This document shows, in pieces, positions 41,101 to 46,535 of a stretch of DNA of 64,000 bases. Source of the stretch: Arenicola marina (taxonomy: Eukaryota > Annelida > Polychaeta > Arenicolidae). The notes below the pieces were generated by a model. It saw only the letters and a program-made list of their open reading frames with translations. It was not told where the DNA came from and did not search any database. Both the position numbers and the translations under genes were made by a program. Location of the stretch: assembly GCA_964019135.1 (NCBI GenBank), contig OZ025261.1, positions 35,268,820-35,332,819 of the forward strand, given 5' to 3'. Positions within the stretch are counted from its first letter, which is position 1. Each line of letters begins with the position of its first letter.

Positions 41101-43368
41101 GTTTGAGCCATTGGGTCGTAAGTGAACAGTGGATTGGCGCTACTGCAATAATAAAGTATCAGATTTTGTCTCACGGACGGGGTGGTAACAAAAGTTGATT
41201 CATAATAAGTATTGCAGGTTTCATTTCATGGGAAGCGGTCGGTGCAACACGGAAAGGTATCTGTTTCGACTCCATGGTCACAGGCCCGCTGGTATCTCGA
41301 GTCCTATTACTAGCTACTAAACTGACAAGATAGACTGATTGGTCGGTTTGAGAAGACAACTTACAAGACCATAAACTTATGAAGGTTATATGTCGAGTCA
41401 AGGGGTGGAGTGGAGTCATGTCCCTGGGGGTAAACCCCAAAGCTATTCCAATAGGGACATCGGATCGTTATCTCCAGCACCCAGCATCGCTATTCGCAGA
41501 GTGGGACGCGAACTCCTGAAGCCAGACCTAATGGCTGGGCTGGCCGAGTTCACTAGAGCTCGCTAACCACTGGATTTTTTTTAGGACGATCTGATATTCG
41601 GGTGTTTTGACATGTGGGTGATTTGTGGGCGATATGACATTTGGAAGAATCGGGTTATCTCATAATCTGTGTGGGTAATTTGTGGGCAACCTGATATTCG
41701 GGTTATCTGTGTGGGTGATTGATGACACCTACCTGACCAGTGGAAGACGTTGTATTCATTTCCTCGGAAGACCGCAGACAGCTAATATCATCTTCTGTGG
41801 CCAGTATACACTCCCTGCAGGAGACAAGGTAACACCGTGTCAACACTACACCAGCAACGGGCCAGGCATGGTTACATGGCATTATACACTAGCAATGGGC
41901 CAGCCATGGTTACATGGCATTATACACTGGCAATGGGCCAGATATGGTTACATGGCATTATACACTAGCAATGGGCCAGACATGGTTACATGGCATTATA
42001 CACTAGCAATGGGCCAGCCATGGTTACATGGCATTATACACTAGCAATGGGCCAGACATGGTTACATGGCATTATACACTAGCAATGGGCCAGACATGGT
42101 TACATGGCATTATACACTAGCAATGGGCCAGACATGGTTACATGGCATTATACACCAGCAATGGGCCAGCCATGGTTACATGGCATTATACACTGGCAAT
42201 GGGCCAGATATGGTTACATGGCATGATACACTAGCAATGGGCCAGACATGGTTACATGGCATTATACACTAGCAATGGGCCAGCCATGGTTACATGGCAT
42301 TATACACTAGCAATGGGCCAGACATGGTTACATGGCATTTTACATTTCATATTTCTAAAGTTTACGCAGTGAATAATGTTCAATTGGCAGTTTGTCAGTT
42401 ATAAAACTGATTGGCTCTGAGTGACGTCATCCCCCGACCATGTGACGTCACCAGGGCGACGCACTACAACCCCAACTGACTAATCTGAGGTCACAGGATT
42501 ATAATCCCCGTGACGTCATCCCCCGACCCTATGACGTCACCAGGGCGACTGACTGACCTGAGGTCACAGCATTATAATCCCCGTGACTTCATCCCCCGAC
42601 CACGTGACATCACCGGGGCGACACCCTATAACCCCCGACTGACTGATCTGAGGTCACAGCATGATAACCCCCGTGACGTCATCTCCAGACCCTGTGACGT
42701 CACCAGGACGACTGATTGACCTGAGTTCAGAGCATTATAACCCCCGTGACGTCATCCGCGGACCACGTGACGTCACCAGGGCGACACACTACAACCCCCG
42801 ACTGACAGACCTGAGGTCACAGCATTATAACCCCCGCGACGTCATCCCCCGACCATGTGACGTCACCCTGGCGCCTGACTGACCTGAGGCCTCGCTTGAT
42901 GCTCTGGAAGATGATCATGGTCCGGTGCGGCCGCGGCACCTTGGGCAGCTTGATCCCTGCCTTCTTGAAGCTGGTTCCCAGCGCGGACTGGGCGCGGCGC
43001 AGGCCGGGGCGGGTCTGGCGGGCAGGCCTGCACATGTCGCCCAGCACGGGGGTGCCCCAGGGCGCCTCCTGGGGCGACGACCGGGGCCCGCCCGGCGACA
43101 TGACGGGGGCCGAGTAGGGGGAGGAGGCCGAGGAGGAGGATCCGCCGGATGGTGAGGGGGAGGCCGGTGAGCCGGGGGAAACGGGCGGCGGGGGGTGGTA
43201 GCCTGAGAACGACTGGCTCCGGCTGGGGGTAGCCTGCATCCTCAAGCGGGGTTGTCGCTCATTGAACGACATGGCCGGGCGTGGTGCTGGTTACGTCATC
43301 ACGGGGTGGGTGACGTCATCCCGGGGTGGGCTACGTCATCACGGGGTGAGGGCCGCCGTGGCTAGGGC
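2084..43368 (-). CDS. RIPOR: RIPOR/FAM65-family gene (Rho family-interacting cell polarization regulator), 19 coding exons located
   Basis: RIPOR/FAM65 proteins bind Rho GTPases (RhoA/RhoC) in the cytoplasm and act in polarity, migration and Golgi or hair-bundle organisation; this is family knowledge from vertebrates. The exons follow the vertebrate order: a Ser/Pro-rich N-terminus with RSQSFSG, the helical PL48-type N-terminal domain ([35 protein letters not shown]), a disordered Ser/Pro-rich middle, and a C-terminal helical ARM/HEAT-like region ending in LKLLAASES and a short tail. Coding parts, 5' to 3' on the minus strand: 43272-42884, [one exon not found], 38233-38210, 37308-37255, 37078-37030, 16846-16749, 16156-16093, 15753-15587, 15211-15063, 14283-14151, 13923-13220, 12820-12562, 11182-11050, 10665-10507, 10077-9919, 9550-9401, 7080-7034, 6709-6626, 4526-4433, 2160-2084. 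All junctions from 38233 onward keep frame. Which vertebrate paralogue it is closest to is not decided. No clear minus-strand AATAAA signal was recognised after the stop. Confidence 0.93.
2161..4432. other. RIPOR last intron and unique sequence
   Basis: Unique sequence with a G homopolymer tract at about 3498-3514 and another near 4418-4426. I found no further exon or RNA gene in it. One copy of the dispersed AATACGTGAGCTA motif is near 2714. Confidence 0.6.
4433..4526 (-). CDS. RIPOR: RIPOR penultimate coding exon
   Basis: 94 nt between acceptor TTGTTGCAG and donor CATTCG|GTCAGT. It encodes [20 protein letters not shown] and [11 protein letters not shown] plus one base of Gly, matching vertebrate ATESIKMLVTLCQSDTEEIRNVASETLLSLG. 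Confidence 0.92.
4832..4985. repeat. ~36-bp minisatellite with TGACGTCA, 4 copies
   Basis: Units of GATGACGTCATACAACAGTG + TCAGTCAATAATGGT. Two units keep the full CRE palindrome TGACGTCA. Confidence 0.85.
4986..6618. repeat. 40/39-bp minisatellite with a CRE palindrome in most units, about 41 copies
   Basis: Units of CTGATGACGTCAGAGAGGAC + GCCGTGCCCCCATCACCC. Most copies contain the palindrome TGACGTCA. A ~440-bp block (5044-5480) recurs at 5484-5850, indicating block duplication. The array ends within 10 nt of the RIPOR donor at 6626. Confidence 0.97.
6626..6709 (-). CDS. RIPOR: RIPOR coding exon ([16 protein letters not shown]...)
   Basis: 84 nt, 28 codons, between acceptor TGTTGCAG and donor CTGGCG|GTAAGG. 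It encodes [20 protein letters not shown] and CIALKLLA, matching vertebrate LLYYCEALTKTNLQLQKAACLALKILE. The downstream intron enters the CRE-containing 40-bp array within about 10 nt of the donor. Confidence 0.94.
6840..7030. other. Short intron between RIPOR exons
   Basis: Unique sequence. It contains a reverse copy of the dispersed ATACGTGAGCTACG motif near 6880-6893. Confidence 0.5.
7034..7080 (-). CDS. RIPOR: RIPOR 47-nt exon ([16 protein letters not shown])
   Basis: Acceptor CCGCCACAG and donor AAAAG|GTACGC enclose [15 protein letters not shown], preceded by an Ala codon split across the junction. It corresponds to vertebrate TLYLAAASKNQHFREKAL. Splice phase 1 to 0. Confidence 0.87.
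7222..7650. repeat. 44-bp AT-rich minisatellite, about 10 copies
   Basis: Units of ATTAAATAGCTAAGGTTATC + TGTATGGTGTTAACATTAGTTAAC with few substitutions. Confidence 0.95.
7845..9345. repeat. 41-bp minisatellite, about 36 copies
   Basis: Units of GAACCATCGGGTCGACCTCA + CAGGCGAGCACCCTACTGGCT in the intron between the exons at 9401 and 7080. Variable positions (CTCACAG/CCCCGCAG, GTCGACC/GTCGGCC) are shuffled between units. Confidence 0.97.
9401..9550 (-). CDS. RIPOR: RIPOR coding exon ([15 protein letters not shown]...)
   Basis: 150 nt between acceptor GGCTTTCAG and donor GGCAG|GTAGGG. It encodes [20 protein letters not shown], then [20 protein letters not shown] and NMEVRQAA, matching vertebrate VQTLQSLRDEKLLQTMSDLAPS and VLRTLALLLTREDNEVSEA. 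This is an ARM/HEAT-like helix pair. Confidence 0.94.
9700..9860 (-). mobile_element. tRNA-derived SINE, family 2
   Basis: On the minus strand, an A-box-like start near 9855 is followed by the B box GGGTTCGAGTCC (9800-9811). The tail, GTGCACCAAAGGGTTACACTG then GGGCCAAGGAACC on the plus strand, matches the tails at 18550 and 49965. Confidence 0.6.
9919..10077 (-). CDS. RIPOR: RIPOR coding exon ([15 protein letters not shown]...)
   Basis: 159 nt between acceptor CTCCCTCAG and donor GCGAGG|GTGAGG. It encodes [20 protein letters not shown], then [20 protein letters not shown] and YLQKLAGE, matching vertebrate FRTLVSQILDRAEPLLSSSL, VTVFQYYSYF and LESYLSQLARQ. These are amphipathic helices of the C-terminal region. 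Confidence 0.92.
10320..10490. repeat. AT-rich low-complexity tract
   Basis: Runs of TTTATT and poly-T adjoin the RIPOR donor at 10507. No gene is seen in it. Confidence 0.8.
10507..10665 (-). CDS. RIPOR: RIPOR coding exon whose 5' edge is copied upstream
   Basis: 159 nt between acceptor TTTGTTGCAG and donor TTAAAG|GTAACT. It encodes [20 protein letters not shown] and [20 protein letters not shown], matching vertebrate LLSFWTKCCSPVGVYHSPADRVMKQLEASFA. The acceptor with the exon start is repeated in the intron at higher coordinates. Confidence 0.92.
10640..10930. repeat. ~60-bp array carrying copies of a RIPOR acceptor and exon start
   Basis: The real exon edge (exon from 10665 down, acceptor just above) is followed at higher coordinates by about four diverged copies. 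The copy at 10709-10743 is identical over the exon start and acceptor. Copies near 10784 and 10845 keep an AG. The rest of the unit is TCATGAATATTCATTAAATA + TGTAGG. Confidence 0.88.
11050..11182 (-). CDS. RIPOR: RIPOR coding exon ([16 protein letters not shown]...)
   Basis: 133 nt between acceptor TTCCCTCAG and donor CTGCCAG|GTGAGT. It encodes [20 protein letters not shown], then [19 protein letters not shown] and RDLLP. It aligns with the vertebrate segment around FVARSLLEKLSRQIQVMEKL, at the start of the C-terminal helical region. Confidence 0.88.
11432..12600. repeat. 82/76-bp array carrying 14 extra copies of a RIPOR exon end and splice donor
   Basis: CTTACCTCTAGCAGCTTGTC (minus-strand exon end plus donor GTAAG) occurs near 11432, 11509, 11591, 11672, 11755, 11838, 11912, 11995, 12071, 12152, 12235, 12311, 12392 and 12475, then as the true exon edge near 12557. 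Full units share 34 nt of coding sequence; 76-bp units lack TAGGTG and share 28. Each unit also has a second donor-like GAGGTAAGG and acceptor-like TTCTCCTGTAG. Confidence 0.97.
12562..12820 (-). CDS. RIPOR: RIPOR coding exon whose 3' end is copied into the adjacent array
   Basis: 259 nt between acceptor TCCATAG and donor CTAGAG|GTAAGA. It encodes [33 protein letters not shown], a Gly/Ser/Pro-rich stretch, and [22 protein letters not shown], matching vertebrate TGNESLDITIVRHLQYCTQL. The last 34 nt (12595-12562) and the donor are repeated downstream in a 1.1 kb tandem array. Confidence 0.93.
12821..13200. other. Intron between RIPOR exons
   Basis: Unique sequence ending in a C-rich tract at 13180-13200. 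No additional gene. Confidence 0.6.
13220..13923 (-). CDS. RIPOR: RIPOR large disordered exon
   Basis: 704 nt between acceptor CTGTTCCAG and donor GCCAA|GTACGT. The first half is Ser/Pro-rich with an eight-Ser run followed by PPPP. The second half is ordered and conserved: [34 protein letters not shown] and [19 protein letters not shown], matching vertebrate LNQEVMNLDDIL and SLTVESALESFDFL. High GC and CpG content is typical of the coding exons of this gene. Confidence 0.93.
14151..14283 (-). CDS. RIPOR: RIPOR coding exon ([15 protein letters not shown]...)
   Basis: 133 nt between acceptor CACACAG and donor GGCAGG|GTCAGT. It encodes [20 protein letters not shown], then [20 protein letters not shown] and YTNGR. 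The W-N-P junction with the previous exon matches the conserved W-x-P of the family. The rest is basic and Pro-rich linker. Phase is consistent on both sides. Confidence 0.8.
14284..14565 (-). mobile_element. tRNA-derived SINE, family 1, next to a G-rich tract
   Basis: The minus strand has B box GTGGGTCGAACCCC (14477-14490) and an A-box-like TAGTGTGCTATGATAGGCC above it. The tail resembles the 49.65 kb copy (GACGCCTTAACC; GAGACATAGGATTTTGCATCC against GACATGGGATCTTTATCC). The SINE proper is about 14360-14565; 14284-14330 is GGGGGAGAGAGAG low complexity. Confidence 0.55.
14755..15035. repeat. Degenerate tandem repeat, about 5 copies
   Basis: Diverged units share TTAACCCTTTACGTTGACAG and CTGACACCAGGAGTG at a loose ~55-60 bp spacing in the intron beside the exon at 15063. 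Confidence 0.55.
15063..15211 (-). CDS. RIPOR: RIPOR coding exon (VAEVKMLG... [11 protein letters not shown])
   Basis: 149 nt between acceptor GTTGGCAG and donor TGGAA|GTAAGT. It encodes [35 protein letters not shown] and [14 protein letters not shown], matching vertebrate VTELKGL...[34 protein letters not shown]. The beta-rich composition suggests a C2-like fold; this is inferred, not shown. It ends in phase 2. Confidence 0.95.
15587..15753 (-). CDS. RIPOR: RIPOR coding exon ([15 protein letters not shown]...)
   Basis: 167 nt after acceptor GCCGCCAG, before donor CAAG|GTCAGC. It encodes [20 protein letters not shown], then [10 protein letters not shown] and [12 protein letters not shown], matching the diagnostic vertebrate GLAGFARLCPGDQYE...RQRWKLKGKIE...KQSWDGEETVF. 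This is the strongest family signature in the window. Confidence 0.96.
15754..16092. other. RIPOR intron with G-rich tract
   Basis: Contains a G-rich tract at 15780-15803 and a loose ~100-bp duplication (ACCCACTTATATACCC near 15934 and 16028). No additional exon. Confidence 0.5.
16093..16156 (-). CDS. RIPOR: RIPOR coding exon ([16 protein letters not shown])
   Basis: 64 nt between acceptor TTTCCTCCAG and donor CCAAAG|GTGGGT. It encodes [20 protein letters not shown] plus K, aligning with vertebrate NMCTIEVELENLLGEFSIKM. It ends in phase 1. Confidence 0.92.
16315..16465 (-). mobile_element. tRNA-derived SINE, family 2
   Basis: On the minus strand CTCCGTTGGTAGGCAGGCTG (A-box region) is followed by GGTCGTGTGTTCGCGCCCGG (B-box region). 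The body reads AACCTGGGCCAAGACACCTC on the plus strand, like the 9.7 and 18.5 kb copies. Confidence 0.6.
16749..16846 (-). CDS. RIPOR: RIPOR coding exon ([10 protein letters not shown]... CGFKECTQ)
   Basis: 98 nt between acceptor TATTGCAG and donor ACCCAG|GTACAC. It completes the Gly codon and encodes [20 protein letters not shown] then [12 protein letters not shown], matching vertebrate SKMKQAFATSPASKAARESL and the NRSFKEYT segment. It ends in phase 0. Confidence 0.92.
16850..17310. other. Start of the 20-kb RIPOR intron
   Basis: AT-rich then unique sequence; no gene recognised. Confidence 0.5.
17315..17620. repeat. 30-bp minisatellite, about 10 copies
   Basis: Units of GGATTGCTGGACCTCAGGCC + TAAAGCTGGT. 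The multiple-of-three period produces open frames on both strands that are repeat artefacts. Confidence 0.93.
17620..18250. other. C-rich low-complexity intron DNA
   Basis: CCCACC-rich sequence (17720-18050), then unique DNA. No gene recognised. Confidence 0.5.
18255..18452. repeat. (TGGA/TGAT)n microsatellite
   Basis: TGGATGGATGATTGGATGGA simple repeat of about 200 bp. Confidence 0.97.
18540..18712 (-). mobile_element. tRNA-derived SINE, family 2, well preserved head
   Basis: Minus strand: CAGCTCAGTTGGTGAGCAGG (A box) and GTGGGTTCGAACCCTG (B box) are about 35 nt apart, as in tRNAs. The body runs to TGTGCACAAAGGTGGCCTAA near 18550. A related tail fragment follows at 18455-18520. Confidence 0.78.
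18918..19082. repeat. 30-bp minisatellite, about 5 copies
   Basis: Units of AAAATCGACACGCGACATGG + ATCTTTTCTT at 19001, 19031 and 19061, with more diverged units before. Confidence 0.9.
19155..19350 (-). mobile_element. tRNA-derived SINE, family 1
   Basis: Minus-strand B box CTGGTTCGAGCCCC (19287-19300) follows an A-box-like ATTGTCGAGTGTGCTCTGCC. The tail AGCTTTAACCCCTCTAGGTC on the plus strand parallels CGCTTTAACCACTTTTGGTC of the 49.65 kb copy. Confidence 0.58.
19350..20465. other. Intron DNA with C/G homopolymers
   Basis: Unique sequence with C tracts near 19410, 19735 and 20290 and a G tract at 19899. No gene recognised. Confidence 0.5.
20470..32160. repeat. Giant 96-bp minisatellite, about 121 copies (11.7 kb)
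   Basis: Units of GATAAAGATGGAGTAACCGT + GGCGGCAGGGAAAGGAAGGG + CAAAGAGTGGCAATGGGGGA + AGGGAACGGTGGAGGGCAAA + GAGTAAGGGTTGGGGA repeat at exactly 96 bp. Only two length changes were seen (about -2 near 25053, +1 near 27229). The plus strand is purine-rich, and the consensus unit contains no TTA, CTA or TCA, so all three minus frames are open for about 3,940 codons; plus-strand frames are long too. About eight positions vary (AACC/AGCC, AGATAAA/AGGTAAA, GGTGG/GGCGG, CAATGG/CCATGG, AAAGAG/AAACAG). It lies in the intron between the exons at 37030 and 16846. Confidence 0.98.
32161..34340. other. Intron DNA with G tracts
   Basis: Unique sequence with G/C homopolymers near 32724, 33100, 33250, 33440, 33497 and 33940. 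A family-2 SINE tail fragment lies at about 34228-34310. No exon was found. Confidence 0.5.
34340..34530. repeat. ~32-bp minisatellite, 5-6 copies
   Basis: Units of GGATGGAGCGTGGGTTATCT + TAGCAACACT, partly diverged. Confidence 0.8.
34530..35425. other. Intron DNA, C-rich in part
   Basis: C-rich tract 34895-35160; a short repeat of GAGACAGGGGAAGCCAAGCG at 35255-35312. No gene recognised. Confidence 0.5.
35428..36930. repeat. 21-bp minisatellite, about 70 copies
   Basis: Units of CAGTGTACGAGTGTCACTAC + A. Because 21 is a multiple of three, several frames stay open and encode VYECHYT-type heptads on one strand. The array ends about 100 bp from the exon at 37030. Confidence 0.96.
37030..37078 (-). 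CDS. RIPOR: RIPOR coding exon ([17 protein letters not shown])
   Basis: 49 nt between acceptor TTTGTAG and donor GAGAAG|GTTGGT. It encodes [16 protein letters not shown] plus one base of a Gly codon, aligning with vertebrate VDELYEAYCIQRRLQDG. The following intron (16847-37029, about 20 kb) holds the giant 96-bp array. Confidence 0.9.
37255..37308 (-). CDS. RIPOR: RIPOR coding exon ([18 protein letters not shown])
   Basis: Eighteen codons between acceptor CTTTTAG and donor ACAAAG|GTCAGT. The peptide matches vertebrate QIKTIERYMRRLEFHISK nearly position for position; this is the core of the N-terminal helical domain. Phase 0 to 0. Confidence 0.92.
37309..38209. other. RIPOR intron
   Basis: Unique sequence with a short (TAAG)n run at 37488-37504. 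No intervening exon is needed, since the flanking exons are both in phase 0. Confidence 0.6.
38210..38233 (-). CDS. RIPOR: RIPOR 24-nt microexon (ARILDIEK)
   Basis: Acceptor TTTCTAG and donor GAAAAG|GTAACG flank exactly eight codons, ARILDIEK, which align with vertebrate GVLYDLDK in the N-terminal helical domain. Phase is 0 on both sides, so it joins the next exon (QVKAAERY...) without a shift. At 24 nt it would be missed by most ab initio predictors. Confidence 0.8.
38234..39690. other. RIPOR intron expected to hold an unlocated exon
   Basis: Unique sequence with a GC-rich block at 38630-38830. The RIPOR exon expected between 42884 and 38233 was not recognised here. Confidence 0.5.
39695..39930. 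repeat. ~60-bp G-rich minisatellite, 4 copies
   Basis: Units share GCGTTTAGGTACAGAGCCCC and ACATGGTGGG separated by G tracts of variable length. Confidence 0.9.
39931..41370. other. Unique intron DNA
   Basis: No exon, RNA gene or repeat recognised; a T/C-rich plus-strand stretch lies at 40515-40565. Confidence 0.45.
41370..41580 (-). mobile_element. tRNA-derived SINE, family 1
   Basis: Minus strand: AGTGGTTAGCGAGCTCTAGT (A-box region), GAGTTCGCGTCCC (B-box region), and the family-1 tail GTTTACCCCCAGGGACATGA followed by CTCCACTCCACCCCTTGAC. Confidence 0.6.
41855..42340. repeat. 38-bp minisatellite, about 13 copies
   Basis: Units of AGCAATGGGCCAGACATGGT + TACATGGCATTATACACT, highly uniform. 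Confidence 0.97.
42421..42884. repeat. 89/73-bp CRE-containing array merging into the first RIPOR coding exon
   Basis: Six units, mostly alternating about 89 and 73 bp, begin GTGACGTCATCCCCCGACCA and include a second GTGACGTCACCAGGG. Each also has CTGACTGACCTGAGG or a variant, the reverse complement of the exon donor CCTCAG|GTCAGTCAG. The last unit continues directly into the exon. Confidence 0.93.
42884..43368 (-). CDS. RIPOR: RIPOR first coding exon with 5' UTR
   Basis: Acceptor TTGTCCTTTCAG precedes base 43368, so an upstream noncoding exon is implied. The start ATG is at 43272-43270; in the same frame the 96-base exon leader has stops, including a TAA 18 bases before the ATG, which fixes this start. 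The exon encodes about 129 residues rich in Ser and Pro, with SRSQSFSG (compare vertebrate RSQSFAG) and RRAQSALG, both basic-x-x-Ser sites of the 14-3-3/kinase type. It ends with the helix start [10 protein letters not shown], which aligns with vertebrate VYRALKNGL. Donor is CTCAG|GTCAGT, phase 2. Confidence 0.88.
43285..43352. repeat. 23-bp CRE-like triplicate in the 5' UTR
   Basis: Three units of TACGTCATCACGGGGTGGG / TGACGTCATCCCGGGGTGGG lie within the RIPOR 5' UTR exon. Confidence 0.8.
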
Positions 43369-44985
43369 CTGAAAGGACAACGGTCAGACATCAGGCACCG
43401 TCTCACCACGTCTAACACATCATACAGGAAGTTTTGCGCCATTCATTAAGACAGAGTGTAACACATAATACATTTAGAATAGTTTAGTGACTTGATCAGG
43501 AGACCCTCATTAACACCTGTAAGGTCGCTTTCATGAGGGCCATCTCTATTAGGATAAATACATTGACAGTCTAAAATGGTCTTAATGAACCTTTTTTAAC
43601 GTGAAGCACAGACTGCCCAACACGCTTCCTTATCACTGAAACAGACCTCAAGTGACATCCACCACACTCGCTCAGGCAGTGCAGAGAGCAACTTCCAGCA
43701 GTTGGACATGTACACCCATTTAACGGAATCAATTCCACAGTAGACTTTGCCCCAGTAGCCGCTCTAGCTCCCTTGAATGATCGGTCAGACCGTCCATTGC
43801 CTAAGGCCAAAGGCAGTAAAATTTTCCTTCCAGTCACACACTGATTTGTGAACGCCAATAAAACATACGTGGCTATTGAATATACCGTCTGCATTGACTG
43901 CAAATAACTGGCGCGGAGTCATTTCCCTTCATTAATTTCGTATTGGCGTGTCAAACGCCGCACGTGCAAACAGAAACACGAACCGTTTTCTCTTGGCCTT
44001 CTGTTCAAAAGCATCAGGCACGCGACGTCACTGGAGGATACCGACCGCTGTACGTACGTCGATCTTCACATTGATAAACTTACAACCGTTTCAGTTCAAT
44101 TTGCACGGCTTGATCGCGCACAAAAAATTCGTGCCGCTCATAGCCATGACTCCACCCCGGGCTCTACCCCAAAGTCTGGCGAGCAGTGATCTATATGTAT
44201 TACAGGGACATGAATCATCGACTGAGCTGCGGATGCATATCGCGGCATTGTAAACCTTAAAACATACAGTCATTGATTGAGCAGGATGTATGGCTTTCCG
44301 CGTCTGGTACCACACTTTGTCAGTGAATACAGCAGGATGTAGGGAGTTTTGCATCTTGTACGACTCTCTGTCATTGAATATAACATTGTTAAATATAAAT
44401 ATCGCATTTTCATTATCACGTACAAGCGTATAAGCTTCGGCTTCAGCTTTTGTCATATTTTATATAGTGTAATTTTACCGCTACAATGTATGCAACATCT
44501 TTATATGACAATAACGATATTATCATGTAGGGACTTCTACAATTTGTGGCAGACTTTGATTACAACATGATATTAGAATTCTAAACTTGCCGCACACCGG
44601 CCTCGACCACAGCAGGCATTGGGTGCGTCCCTTGACCTACCGCACACGGTGCAGCCTCGGAGGTTACCCAGACAACAGCCCAGGGAGGAAGCCTCTGAGA
44701 TGTCAGTAATAGGATTATGGAAGTGTGAACTGTACCTGCACCACATGAGAGGGTTGTCGGCGTCCTTTCAACTCCAGGACACGACACACATCAATACGGA
44801 CACCTGGACCCACACTGGCGGACACTACACGTGGTCTCGTTGCCCCAGCGAACATCTATCCCGATCATAGCGCGCCACTCTGCCACTCCTGAACTCAGTG
44901 ATCACGCGTGATAACGGTCACTGACCTAGATTAACGCTATAGTAATGTTAAGGCGAGAGCGAACGAGAAATATACGTGACCACTG
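43369..44985. other. Upstream unique DNA with a 64-bp tandem dimer
   Basis: Two diverged ~64-bp copies (AGCAGGATGTATGGCTTTCC / AGCAGGATGTAGGGAGTTTT) at 44277-44390. A 110-codon minus frame at 43903-43571 has no recognised homology and no splice support. Confidence 0.45.
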
Positions 44986-44987
44986 CG

Positions 44988-45445
44988 AGTCTATAGTGAG
45001 ATCACATTGAAGCTATAGCGAGACCACAGCGAGATCACAGCGAGGGTATAACGATGTCACAGCGAGAATATGGCGAGATCACAGCGAGGCTATAGCGAGA
45101 TCACAGCGAGGCTATAGCGAGATCACAACGAAGCTATAGCGAGATCACAACGAATCTATAGCGAGGCTATAGCGAGATCACAGCGAGGCAATAACGAGAT
45201 CATAACGAGGCTATAGTGAGATCATAACGAGGCTATAGCGAGATCACAGCGAGGCTATAGCGAGATCACAGCGAGGGTAAATATCGAGATCACAGCGAGA
45301 ATATAGAGAGATCACGGTGAGGGTATGACAAGATCACAGCGAGGCTATAGCGAGATCACAGCGAGAATATAGCGAGATCCCAGCGAGGCTATGACGAGAC
45401 CCCAGCTGGGCTATAACAAGATCACATCCAGGTTGTAATGAGACA
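44988..45445. repeat. 22-bp minisatellite, about 20 copies
   Basis: Units of GCGAGATCACAGCGAGGCTA + TA with frequent substitutions. Confidence 0.93.
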
Positions 45446-46035
45446 AAAGCGACAGTAAGGGGACCCTAGCGAGGTTTGTAACGAGAATAGAGTAAGCTTA
45501 TAAACGATATCAGAGCGAGAAGCTATATATAACGAGGCATCAGGTTAACATGTTGGCGACAAAGAAGTCAAAAGCGACCATCGCTTCCGTGTTATCACCA
45601 TGGTTACAGGGAGGCTGGCTGACACGAGACGCCTGCTTCAGTATAGAGTCTTCCCCCCTACAGGGCAAACACGGTCTTCTTCACTGGGCTCGCCGCAAGC
45701 AGCTGTAGACCACACTGACCTGCCCGTATGTATAGCCGATCTAATGACAAAGCCCCCAGGCGTCAAGGCACCTCTTTCACCGGGTAATCGGTGTACATCT
45801 CTCATGGGTAACGAGATGCTAGAAGAGGGGGCCGCCTCGCGTTCTGTATCAACAGCAGTAACCTTATACATAATGGCAGGGTTTTTGGACGTCTTTGACG
45901 CGCAGCGAAGAAGGCGGATTCCCTTGATATGAAAATCAGGCGAGCGACACAAACAGAAAAGAAATCAAACGTTGCTGTTTGAAGACGCTGCTGCGCACAT
46001 GAAGGCAAGAAAACTCGGGATGCAATGGGGTTGGA
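45446..46035. other. Unique DNA
   Basis: No gene or repeat recognised. Confidence 0.4.
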
Positions 46036-46118
46036 CATAACTTGCCGCAGATACAGGTGCCAGGGTTCGAACCCACGACCTGCAGATCTGCAGCTAGGGA
46101 GGCTCCAGGGTAAACGAC
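46036..46118 (-). mobile_element. SINE fragment with B box
   Basis: Minus strand has GGTCGTGGGTTCGAACCCTG (46061-46080), identical in its core to the 18.65 kb copy. The A-box half is not recognisable. Confidence 0.45.
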
Positions 46119-46204
46119 AACTGCGCGCACATTATATGTAACAAGTGCCCGATGGCCCCTCCAGGCAGTGTTTGGCGGACCACGGTAGGTTATGGGGATT
46201 TGAG

Positions 46205-46535
46205 TAGGACAGATAGATGAAGGTCAATAAGGAGAATCAACGATAGAGCTGAGCCATGTCCCCCGGGGTAACCCTTTATTCTTATCGAAGAAGGCCATGG
46301 GCTTGCTTTAATGCTTTAAGGCTATAATGCACGGCTATGGGCCTTCGCAGATCGGTGTGAAAGTGGCAGCGGTTTCTACGCGTGTTCTATCGTTTAGTGC
46401 AGAAAAAAACACTCTTACTCAGCCCGCCCCGCTTAGCACGGCACCAACGCCAGGGAGTCTGCTGTCGGTTAATTGGCAGCGCTCGCTTCACAGTCAAGCA
46501 CCCTAACCACCAAACCAGTCCCACGCCAGTACACA
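46205..46535 (-). mobile_element. tRNA-derived SINE, family 1
   Basis: Minus strand head GACTGGTTTGGTGGTTAGGG + TGCTTGACTG near 46531-46490. The tail contains GGGTTACCCCGGGGGACATG + GCTC near 46275, the family-1 signature. Confidence 0.55.

Noticed and set aside
41730-41810. Candidate for the missing RIPOR exon (donor GTCAG|GTAGGT)
   Set aside because: No frame resembles the expected helical segment and no convincing acceptor is present.
43571-43903. 110-codon minus frame upstream of the gene
   Set aside because: No recognised domain, no acceptor/donor pair in phase with the RIPOR start; kept only as unexplained.
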